From NCBI GenBank assembly GCA_017631775.1, contig JAGBSQ010000046.1, forward strand, positions 1-5,525: a stretch of DNA of 5,525 bases, read 5' to 3'. The notes beneath the pieces were generated by a model, which did no database searches, was not told where the DNA came from, and saw only the letters and a list, made by a program, of their open reading frames with translations. Position numbers and translations under genes: made by a program. The stretch comes from Clostridia bacterium. GTDB lineage: Bacteria > Bacillota_A > Clostridia > Oscillospirales > CAG-272. Position 1 is the first letter of the stretch. Every line of letters starts with the position of its first letter. This document shows positions 1 through 4,513 of this stretch, piece after piece.

Positions 1-157
1 GGTAGTTCTTCATCAGGGCGTCAAGATTGGGTGTGTATGCGCCTGCAACAGCGTTGGAAACGGTATCGGGAGCAAGACCTACGCCATCCATTACGATGGT
101 GAGAACAGGACCTTGCACGCCGTCAAAATTCTTTAATTTTTCAAGCTTCTTTGTCAT
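1..157 (-). CDS. gpmI: 2,3-bisphosphoglycerate-independent phosphoglycerate mutase, N-terminal part (runs off the window)
   Basis: This is the first 52 codons of a glycolytic enzyme that interconverts 3- and 2-phosphoglycerate in the cytoplasm with bound metal ions. What is seen: the reading frame starts at ATG 157-155 and stays open to the window edge. Around residues 17-28 it reads PVLTIVMDGVGL, where Asp24 matches the N-terminal metal-binding Asp of the alkaline-phosphatase-like fold. After it come NAVAGAYTPNLDALM (residues 35-49), matching the family pattern of NAV, then an Ala-rich turn, then TPNLD. The roughly 16-residue lead before the MDG motif resembles the longer iPGM form of about 550 residues found in some anaerobes. 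A GGAGGA ribosome binding site at 165-170 lies 7 nt upstream of the ATG and fixes the start. The rest of the gene lies outside the window. It is transcribed alone from the promoter at 214-242. Family assignment is good but rests on the N-terminus only. Confidence 0.85.
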   Translation of the reverse strand, partial: MTKKLEKLKNFDGVQGPVLTIVMDGVGLAPDTVSNAVAGAYTPNLDALMKNY

Positions 158-213
158 TTTTTTATCCTCCAAATATTTGTCGGCTTCAAAATAGCCATAA
201 TTCAACATTATAT

Positions 214-242
214 ATTATACAGCAAAAAAACGCAAAGTGCAA
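214..242 (-). promoter_or_regulatory. Sigma-A type promoter of the phosphoglycerate mutase gene
   Basis: On the minus strand the -35 TTGCAC (237-242) and a perfect -10 TATAAT (214-219) are separated by 17 bp. Transcription should begin near 207, giving a leader of about 50 nt before the ATG at 157. No hairpin or operator is obvious in that leader. Confidence 0.75.
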
Positions 243-270
243 TAGTTTTTGCATATCTTTTTTTATTGAA

Positions 271-314
271 AATAAAAAAACAATAAAAAAACAGACCCCG
301 AAAGGTCTGTTTTT
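271..314 (-). terminator. Rho-independent terminator of the small membrane protein gene
   Basis: ACAGACC (291-297) pairs with GGTCTGT (304-310) around a 6-nt loop, and flanking A/T bases can extend the stem. On the minus strand the stem is followed by a long U-rich run (positions 290 down to 271), so it ends the gene at 322-570, whose stop codon is 8 nt upstream of the extended stem. It also insulates the downstream phosphoglycerate mutase promoter. Confidence 0.85.
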
Positions 315-321
315 GCGTGTA

Positions 322-570
322 TTATTTTGCCAAAACGGTGATGCGATCTTGGGTGATCTCGGTGAAGAGGTCAACGATCCACGCGATGAAGTTACCAACA
401 CCGGTGAAGAGAACGAGAAGACCTGCAACGAGGGTAACAACGTTCTTGGTTTCAAGGAAACGAAGAATTCTGTAAATACCGCCAATGAATGCACCAAAGA
501 AGATTTGCAGAATGATCTTTGCGAGCTTCGGCAGAGCTTCATAAGCACCGGTAAGAGTCTTTTTTGCCAT
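322..570 (-). CDS. Small two-helix membrane protein, function unknown
   Basis: An 82-residue protein with no enzyme motif that I recognise. What is seen: a short Lys-containing N-terminus (residues 1-18), a first hydrophobic stretch at about 19-36 rich in Ile, Phe and Gly, a charged linker RFLETKN (37-43), a second hydrophobic stretch at about 44-66, and a polar tail with a DLFTEIT segment (67-73) ending in VLAK. This suggests a two-helix inner-membrane protein with no cleavable signal peptide. The second half faintly recalls the small Pmp3/YqaE-type membrane proteins, but the match is too weak to assign. The start at ATG 570-568 is supported by AAGGAG at 580-585, 9 nt upstream. It has its own promoter (616-644) and terminator (271-314), so it is monocistronic. 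A complete promoter, SD, ORF and terminator unit makes it a convincing real gene despite its size. Confidence 0.8.
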   Translation of the reverse strand: MAKKTLTGAYEALPKLAKIILQIFFGAFIGGIYRILRFLETKNVVTLVAGLLVLFTGVGNFIAWIVDLFTEITQDRITVLAK

Positions 571-615
571 GATAGTGTACTCCTTTATGTATTTTAGGGA
601 TATCCCTTATTTATC

Positions 616-644
616 ATTATAGAACAGAACCCCAAAAAAATCAA
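616..644 (-). promoter_or_regulatory. Sigma-A type promoter of the small membrane protein gene
   Basis: On the minus strand -35 TTGATT (639-644) and a perfect -10 TATAAT (616-621) are separated by 17 bp. Transcription should start near 609. A perfect 12-bp palindrome, AGGGATATCCCT (596-607), lies right at or just after the expected start site and before the SD at 580-585. Confidence 0.75.
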
Positions 645-745
645 GTGAATTTGCAAAAAAAGTCGCAACAAATCTGCAAAAAATATAGGGTTTTTAAGGA
701 TGAAAAAAATATTAAAAAAAATTTAAACTTTTTTCAAAAAAGGTA

Positions 746-774
746 TTGCAATTTTATTTCATTTGTGATACAAT
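746..774 (+). promoter_or_regulatory. Sigma-A type promoter of rpsT, with extended -10
   Basis: The -35 TTGCAA (746-751) and -10 TACAAT (769-774) are 17 bp apart, and a TG at 766-767 gives an extended -10 element. Transcription should begin near 781, leaving a leader of about 90 nt. The 15 bases at 761-775 recur exactly in the cysteine synthase promoter (1252-1266). Confidence 0.8.
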
Positions 775-820
775 ATAGCAGTATATGGATGAAGCAATGC
801 ACACCCTCTCAGGTGCTCGC

Positions 821-849
821 TTTGAAATATCAGTTATTCGAATTTCAAA
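821..849 (+). other. Inverted repeat in the rpsT leader, next to the ribosome binding site
   Basis: TTTGAAAT (821-828) and ATTTCAAA (842-849) form a perfect 8-bp stem with a 13-nt loop. It ends 5 nt before the SD sequence of rpsT (855-862). The leader is longer than translation needs, and ribosomal protein genes often regulate themselves through such leaders. I do not recognise this one as a known leader family, so a regulatory role is inference. Confidence 0.4.
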
Positions 850-871
850 TCTATAGGGAGGTAAAAAAACT

Positions 872-1138
872 ATGCCGAACATCAAGTCTGCAAAGAAGAG
901 AGTTAAGGTTATCGAAACCAAGACCCTGCAAAACAAAATGCACCGCAGCGCACTCAAGACCGAAATGAAGAAGTACGATGCAGCTCTCGCTTCCGGCGAT
1001 ATGGCAGCCGCTCAAGCAGCTTACAAAGAAGCTGTAAAGAAGGTTGACCAAGCAGCAGCTTACGGAATCATCCATAAGAACGCAGCAGCTCACAAGAAGA
1101 GCCAGTTCACCAAGAAGCTCAACGCGCTGGGCAAATAA
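872..1138 (+). CDS. rpsT: 30S ribosomal protein S20 (bS20)
   Basis: Primary 16S rRNA-binding protein of the small ribosomal subunit that helps early assembly of the 5' and 3'-minor domains. What is seen: 88 residues, the usual S20 length, very rich in Lys and Ala. The start MPNIKSAKKRVK is diagnostic, followed by RSALKTEMKK (around residues 26-35) and a C-terminal GIIHKNAAAHKKSQFTKKLN segment (about 65-84), which matches the family's conserved IH(K/R)N-A-A-RKKSRL pattern. A strong AGGGAGGT site (855-862) lies 9 nt before the ATG. The gene is a single-gene unit, divergent from the small membrane protein gene and followed by hairpins at 1153-1177 and 1185-1217. It is the only informational gene in the window and is of ordinary composition. 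Confidence 0.97.
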   Translation: MPNIKSAKKRVKVIETKTLQNKMHRSALKTEMKKYDAALASGDMAAAQAAYKEAVKKVDQAAAYGIIHKNAAAHKKSQFTKKLNALGK

Positions 1139-1152
1139 TCAAAGCAAACAAG

Positions 1153-1177
1153 AACAAAGTCCTAACCCAACTTTGTT
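1153..1177 (+). other. Hairpin downstream of rpsT, ahead of the terminator
   Basis: AACAAAGT (1153-1160) pairs perfectly with ACTTTGTT (1170-1177) around a 9-nt loop. It lacks a U-run and lies 7 nt before the real terminator stem. It may protect the 3' end of the mRNA or be incidental. Confidence 0.45.
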
Positions 1178-1184
1178 ACAGAAT

Positions 1185-1217
1185 AAAACAGTATGGAGTT
1201 TTCCGTGCTGTTTTTTT
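1185..1217 (+). terminator. Rho-independent terminator of rpsT
   Basis: Positions 1185-1197 pair with 1202-1214 over 13 bp (two G-U pairs) around a GTTT loop, and the right arm runs into seven T residues (1211-1217). A second CTGTTTTAT copy at 1218-1226 could compete for the left arm. The terminator lies just upstream of the cysteine synthase promoter and separates the two units. Confidence 0.85.
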
Positions 1218-1236
1218 CTGTTTTATAGAGATTTAA

Positions 1237-1265
1237 TTGACAAACTCAAAGATTTGTGATACAAT
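1237..1265 (+). promoter_or_regulatory. Consensus sigma-A promoter of the cysteine synthase gene
   Basis: A perfect -35 TTGACA (1237-1242) and a -10 TACAAT (1260-1265) are 17 bp apart, with TG of an extended -10 at 1257-1258. The start site should be near 1272, leaving a leader of about 25 nt. There is no room for a riboswitch or T-box, so any control would act at the promoter. Confidence 0.85.
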
Positions 1266-1296
1266 AAGAAAAAAGAGTTGATGGGAGGTGCAAACC

Positions 1297-2220
1297 GTGC
1301 TGTTTCATAATATCGCCCAAATGATAGGCAAAACCCCTCTTTTAGATGCGCAAAATTTTGCGGCATCTGCCAACGTGGGGGCACACCTTTTGTGCAAACT
1401 TGAGTGCTTCAATCCTGCAGGCAGCGCCAAGGATAGAGTTGCGCTCTCGATGCTTGATGATGCCGAAAATCGCGGACTTATCAAAGAGGGAGCAACCGTT
1501 ATTGAGCCTACAAGCGGAAACACCGGCATTGGCCTTGCCGCTATTTGCGCGCGTCGCGGTTATCGCCTCATTTTGACCATGCCCGATAGCATGAGTGCCG
1601 AGCGTCGCGCACTCCTGGCCGCTTACGGGGCCGAAATTGTCCTGACCGAAGGTGCTCGCGGCATGACCGCCGCAATCGAAAAGGCGCAAGAGCTCGCAAG
1701 AGAAATTGAAGGCAGCTTTATTCCTTCGCAATTCGAAAACGCCGCCAATCCAATGGCGCACTATAACACCACAGGTCCCGAAATTTGGGAGGATGCCGAA
1801 GGTCGCGTAGATGCTTTTGTTGCAGGTGTTGGCACTGGCGGAACGCTTTCCGGCGTGGGACGTTACCTCAAGGAGCAAAATCCCAACTGCCGCATTGTTG
1901 CCGTTGAGCCCGCATCCTCTCCTTTGCTTTCCAAAGGATATGCCGGTGCGCATGGCCTGCAGGGAATTGGCGCAAACTTTGTGCCCAAGAATCTCGACCA
2001 AAGAATTATCGATGACATTGTAGCCGTTACCGAAGAGGACGCCTACAAAGCCGCTCGAGCCTTTGCAACTACCGAAGGTCTCCTTGTTGGCATTACCTCA
2101 GGCGCGGCACTTCATGCGGCTGTGGAACTCTCCAAGCAAATGCCCAACGGCGCACGTATCGCGGTTTTGTTGCCCGATACGGGAGAGAGATATCTTTCAA
2201 CTCCGTTGTTTAAAAAATAG
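1297..2220 (+). CDS. cysK: Cysteine synthase A (O-acetylserine sulfhydrylase), PLP-dependent
   Basis: Makes L-cysteine from O-acetyl-L-serine and sulfide in the cytoplasm. It is a fold-type II PLP enzyme of 307 residues, the usual family length. What is seen: IGKTPLL near the N-terminus (10-16); NPAGSAKDR at 39-47 with Lys45 as the expected PLP Schiff-base lysine; EPTSGNTGIGLA at 70-81, the substrate-carboxylate loop; MSAERR at 99-104; the phosphate-binding GTGGT at 179-183; QGIGANFVP at 222-230; and TSGAA at 267-271, whose Ser268 contacts the PLP ring nitrogen. Start choice: an in-frame GTG at 1288 lies inside the SD sequence GGGAGGTG (1283-1290), so the GTG at 1297 is the workable start, with correct spacing. 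The gene is monocistronic. Cystathionine beta-synthase-like or O-phosphoserine-using relatives share these motifs, but the QGIGA and MSAERR segments favour CysK. Confidence 0.93.
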   Translation: MLFHNIAQMIGKTPLLDAQNFAASANVGAHLLCKLECFNPAGSAKDRVALSMLDDAENRGLIKEGATVIEPTSGNTGIGLAAICARRGYRLILTMPDSMSAERRALLAAYGAEIVLTEGARGMTAAIEKAQELAREIEGSFIPSQFENAANPMAHYNTTGPEIWEDAEGRVDAFVAGVGTGGTLSGVGRYLKEQNPNCRIVAVEPASSPLLSKGYAGAHGLQGIGANFVPKNLDQRIIDDIVAVTEEDAYKAARAFATTEGLLVGITSGAALHAAVELSKQMPNGARIAVLLPDTGERYLSTPLFKK

Positions 2221-2227
2221 GATTTAT

Positions 2228-2261
2228 GTGGGGAAAACTTCTTAAAAGAAGTTTTCCCCAC
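2228..2261. terminator. Long perfect hairpin after the cysteine synthase gene
   Basis: Fifteen bases (2228-2242) pair perfectly with 2247-2261 around a TAAA loop, starting 7 nt after the stop codon at 2218-2220. The following plus-strand sequence GCCCTTTTC is only a weak U-tract, so termination is plausible but not textbook. The C-rich trailing sequence resembles what follows the trpB hairpin on the opposite strand, suggesting that both belong to one terminator or repeat family. Confidence 0.65.
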
Positions 2262-2486
2262 GCCCTTTTCAAGAACTCTCTAACAAATATATCAAAATAG
2301 ATTTGTAACTTTACACATAGACAGTTGACGCGAGGCAAAACCTCGCTTTGGCTACCGCGAGCTCCCAGGGGCCACCGAGACCCTGGGAGCTAAGAGAGTT
2401 GTTTTCCTCTATGAGAACACTTCGCTCTATTTGTGTGTTAAGAATTCTGTTTTATTACATTTGTGCGAAAATTTTTGGGAAGGGGT
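2262..2486. repeat. Imperfectly palindromic intergenic core between convergent genes
   Basis: No gene is apparent here. Nested inverted repeats are seen: AACTCTCT (2274-2281) with AGAGAGTT (2393-2400); ACAAAT (2283-2288) with ATTTGT (2301-2306); GCGAGG (2330-2335) with CCTCGC (2341-2346); and an 11-bp perfect stem 2360-2370 with 2381-2391. On a larger scale, 2283-2321 matches the reverse complement of 2426-2464 at 27 of 39 positions without gaps. The layout resembles a decayed non-coding hairpin or MITE-like element, but no target-site duplication was identified. Confidence 0.45.
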
Positions 2487-2522
2487 GCGGGGGAACCTTT
2501 TTTCTAAAAAAGGTTCCCCCGC
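2487..2522 (-). terminator. Long hairpin terminating the trpB2 transcript
   Basis: Seventeen bases (2487-2503) are perfectly complementary to 2506-2522, combining a G/C-rich base with six A-T pairs at the tip; the real loop must open a few of these. It lies 8 nt beyond the trpB stop codon (2531-2533). On the minus strand the following sequence is C-rich, then A/T-rich, without a classical U-run, so it may act as a bidirectional or Rho-assisted terminator. Confidence 0.65.
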
Positions 2523-2530
2523 AATCATTT

Positions 2531-3904
2531 TCAAATAATATTCGGTATTTTCGAAAGTCCTTGAGCGATTTCATCGTCGGTGGGGACGTAGTCGACCATT
2601 TTTCCGTCGTGGAATTTTTCATAGGACATCATATCAAAGTAACCGGTACCGGTAAGGCCAAATACGATGACCTTTTCTTCTCCTGTCTCTTTGCACTTAA
2701 TGGCTTCATCCATTGCCACTTTGATGGCGTGGGAGCTTTCGGGGGCAGGGAGGATGCCTTCAATGCGAGCAAAATACTCGGCGGCGGCAAAGACCTCGGT
2801 CTGCTTTACGGTGCGCGCTTCCATAAGACCCTCGTCATAGAGCTCGGAGAGAACAGAACTCATACCGTGGAATCGCAGACCGCCTGCGTGCGTAGCGGCA
2901 GGAATAAAGCCGCTGCCAAGCGTATACATCTTGGCAAGAGGACAAATACGGCCTGTGTCACAGTAGTCGTAAACGTATTTGCCGCGCGAGAGAGAAGGGC
3001 AACTTTCGGGTTCAACCGCGATGAATTGATAATCTGCTTCACCGCGCAGTTTTTCGCCCATAAAGGGAGCAATCAAGCCGCCCAAATTCGAGCCACCACC
3101 TGCACAACCGATGATGACGTCAGCTTTAACGCCGTATTTTTCGAGCGCGGCTTTTGTCTCCATACCGATAACCGATTGATGGAGCATAACTTGCGAGAGA
3201 ACACTACCGAGAACGTAGCGGTAGCCCTCATTTTCGGATGCCACCTCAACCGCCTCGGAAATCGCGCAACCCAAGCTTCCCGTAGTGCCGGGGAACTCTT
3301 CGAGAATTTGACGTCCTACGCGCGTGGTGTCGGAGGGGGAAGGGGTAACGCTCGCACCGTAGGTGCGCATAACCTCGCGACGGAAAGGCTTTAATTCATA
3401 CGAGGATTTTACCATAAAGACCTTGCAATCAAGGCCAAAGTAGGAGCAAGCCATCGAAAGGGCAGTGCCCCATTGACCGGCACCCGTCTCGGTGGTAACA
3501 CCTTTAAGACCTTGCTCTTTTGCATAGTACGCTTGCGCGATTGCAGAGTTGAGCTTGTGGCTGCCGCTTGTGTTGTTGCCCTCAAACTTGTAGTAGATGT
3601 GCGCAGGCGTGCCAAGCTTCTTTTCAAGACAGTAAGCGCGAACGAGCGGCGCAGGGCGATACATTTTATAAAAATCGAGAATTTCCTTGGGGATAGGAAT
3701 GTAGCGGTTGGTGTCGTCAAGTTCCTGCTTTACAAGTTCCTCGCAAAAGACCTTGCCAAGTTCCTCGGGCGTGATGGGTTTGCTCGTTTTGGGGTCAAGC
3801 AGGGGAGCAGGCTTTTTTGCCATATCGGCACGAACGTTGTACCAATCGCGCGGCATTTCACTTTCTTCCAAATAAATCTTGTAGGGGATCTCTTTTTGTG
3901 CCAT
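2531..3904 (-). CDS. trpB: TrpB2-type tryptophan synthase beta chain (TrpB-like PLP enzyme)
   Basis: Condenses indole with L-serine to give L-tryptophan. It is a fold-type II PLP enzyme. What is seen: 457 residues, longer than the roughly 400 of TrpB1 and typical of TrpB2, with the TrpB2 N-terminus IPYKIYLEESEMPRDWYN (6-23). Next come RPAPLVRA (83-90), GNNTSGSHKLNS (109-120) with PLP lysine Lys117, ETGAGQWG (139-146) whose Glu139 matches the catalytic Glu of TrpB, the phosphate-binding GCAGGGSN (266-273), and a C-terminal GLTGTGYFDM segment. Start choice: ATG 3904-3902 is preceded by GGAGGA (3910-3915). The frame extends upstream to 3940, but that part has no SD of its own and does not fit the family N-terminus. 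No trpA or other trp gene is in view, which fits the stand-alone salvage role proposed for TrpB2. A Trp-type T-box controls it. Confidence 0.93.
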   Translation of the reverse strand: MAQKEIPYKIYLEESEMPRDWYNVRADMAKKPAPLLDPKTSKPITPEELGKVFCEELVKQELDDTNRYIPIPKEILDFYKMYRPAPLVRAYCLEKKLGTPAHIYYKFEGNNTSGSHKLNSAIAQAYYAKEQGLKGVTTETGAGQWGTALSMACSYFGLDCKVFMVKSSYELKPFRREVMRTYGASVTPSPSDTTRVGRQILEEFPGTTGSLGCAISEAVEVASENEGYRYVLGSVLSQVMLHQSVIGMETKAALEKYGVKADVIIGCAGGGSNLGGLIAPFMGEKLRGEADYQFIAVEPESCPSLSRGKYVYDYCDTGRICPLAKMYTLGSGFIPAATHAGGLRFHGMSSVLSELYDEGLMEARTVKQTEVFAAAEYFARIEGILPAPESSHAIKVAMDEAIKCKETGEEKVIVFGLTGTGYFDMMSYEKFHDGKMVDYVPTDDEIAQGLSKIPNII

Positions 3905-3919
3905 AATAATCCTCCATTC

Positions 3920-4055
3920 TGCCGCTCTGCGGCAACACAAAATGATGATGAAATTCCCGTGTCGCTTGCGACAAAAATGGGTAGATCCCCATTTTTAGGG
4001 AATTTTGCGCGTGAAAGAGGTGCCTCGTGGATTTTTGCTTGCGTAACTTTCACGC
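3920..4055 (-). other. Structured untranslated segment between the T-box terminator and trpB2
   Basis: In these 136 nt of leader nearly every stretch has a partner: 3920-3925 with 3929-3934, next to the trpB SD; 3951-3958 (AAATTCCC) with 3998-4005 (GGGAATTT), which encloses 3960-3965 with 3968-3973 and 3974-3981 with 3988-3995; and 4009-4017 (GCGTGAAAG) with 4047-4055 (CTTTCACGC). Leaders of T-box genes normally place the SD shortly after the terminator, so this is extra. It is either a second RNA control element or an inserted repeat. I do not recognise the family. Confidence 0.5.
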
Positions 4056-4077
4056 TATTCTCCTTTCTTGGGGAGGC

Positions 4078-4120
4078 TAAAAAACAAAAAACGCCCTAAA
4101 ACCTCTCGGTTATAGGGACG
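4078..4120 (-). terminator. T-box intrinsic terminator
   Basis: On the minus strand CG-T-CCCTA-T-AACC (4120 down to 4108) pairs with GGTT-T-TAGGG-CG (4103 down to 4092) around a GAGA loop, followed by six T, one G and six more T. The left arm, CGTCCCT, is also the 3' partner of the T-box sequence in the competing antiterminator, so the two folds exclude each other. Confidence 0.88.
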
Positions 4121-4360
4121 AAAAATTCGCGGTGCCACCCTCATTGAAGCCAAAGCTTCCACTTTTCACATACGGTAGTAGATTATATGCGGCGCGAGGA
4201 TAACGGGAGCGCACCCCGTCGAAGCCTACTAATGCATAAATACACGTTTGGTTCGCCCTTGAAAGCCCATTCGCCAAGTCACTCTTACCGCAATTCCACC
4301 CCCTGCGGCTCTCTGTGAAAGATTGATGCTCGGTTACTCTTCTTTCTCATCGGTTTATGA
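4078..4360 (-). promoter_or_regulatory. T-box riboswitch, tryptophan specificity (UGG specifier), upstream of trpB2
   Basis: A leader RNA that binds tRNA-Trp and allows transcription only when the tRNA is uncharged. What is seen on the minus strand: a Stem I loop-E AGTA (4335-4338) opposite GAA followed by UGG at 4269-4267. Below the loop, GAAAG pairs with CTTTC; above it, CCGAG pairs with CTTGG. The AGAGAG bulge (4309-4314) and distal-loop GGTGGAA (4294-4300) sit on a CCGC/GCGG stem. Stem III is GAAGC/GCTTC (4145-4158). The T-box core AGGGTGGCACCGCG (4141-4128) matches the consensus. In the UGGN bulge N is C, which would pair with the G73 discriminator typical of bacterial tRNA-Trp. Specifier and discriminator base agree with the downstream tryptophan synthase. 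Confidence 0.95.
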
Positions 4361-4370
4361 TGTTGTTAAT

Positions 4371-4399
4371 AGTATAACCGCATTTGTGCCGTTTGTCAA
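4371..4399 (-). promoter_or_regulatory. Sigma-A type promoter of the T-box/trpB2 unit
   Basis: On the minus strand a perfect -35 TTGACA (4394-4399) and a -10 TATACT (4371-4376) are 17 bp apart. Transcription should begin near 4364, a few nt before T-box Stem I, giving a leader of about 460 nt. It is divergent from the SDR promoter, with about 41 bp between the two -35 boxes. Confidence 0.85.
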
Positions 4400-4440
4400 T
4401 AGGGAAAAAGAAAAAAGTGAGGTGTTTTTTTCGTGAAAGG

Positions 4441-4469
4441 TTGCTTCTTTACCATATTTATGGTATAAT
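4441..4469 (+). promoter_or_regulatory. Sigma-A type promoter of the SDR gene, with an embedded palindrome
   Basis: The -35 TTGCTT (4441-4446) and a perfect -10 TATAAT (4464-4469) are 17 bp apart, with TG of an extended -10 at 4461-4462. A 16-bp palindrome TACCATA-TT-TATGGTA (4450-4465) fills the spacer and touches the -10. That is a classic site for a dimeric repressor, though the binding protein is unknown. Transcription should start near 4476. Confidence 0.7.
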
Positions 4470-4513
4470 GAGGGCACAATGAGTTCGATTTAAAATGTTT
4501 TGGAGAAAATAAA

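Noticed and set aside
151..597. 148-codon plus-strand frame across the small membrane protein gene
   Set aside because: It runs through a promoter, a terminator hairpin and poly-A/T tracts, while the minus-strand 82-residue frame has SD, promoter and terminator in the right places.
1288..1296. GTG at 1288 as start of cysteine synthase
   Set aside because: This codon overlaps the SD GGGAGGTG itself; the GTG at 1297 has proper spacing.
1272..1296. A riboswitch or T-box upstream of cysteine synthase
   Set aside because: The predicted leader is only about 25 nt, too short for either.
1342..2001. 219-codon minus-strand frame opposite cysteine synthase
   Set aside because: It is a shadow of the cysK coding strand; the plus-strand frame carries all the catalytic motifs and the promoter.
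2262..2486. A tRNA or CRISPR unit among the inverted repeats
   Set aside because: The stems do not form a cloverleaf with conserved T-arm bases, and there are no regularly spaced direct repeats.
2348..3394. 348-codon open frame on the plus strand opposite trpB2
   Set aside because: It lies antisense to a protein with all TrpB2 motifs, has no SD or promoter, and its translation is low-complexity mixed sequence without family motifs.
3905..3940. Twelve-codon N-terminal extension of trpB2 from an ATG at 3940
   Set aside because: No SD precedes it, the added residues do not fit the family N-terminus, and the GGAGGA at 3910-3915 serves the ATG at 3904.
3473..4099. 208-codon plus-strand frame spanning the trpB2 start and part of the T-box leader
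   Set aside because: It is antisense to trpB2 and to structured leader RNA, with no SD and no recognisable domain.
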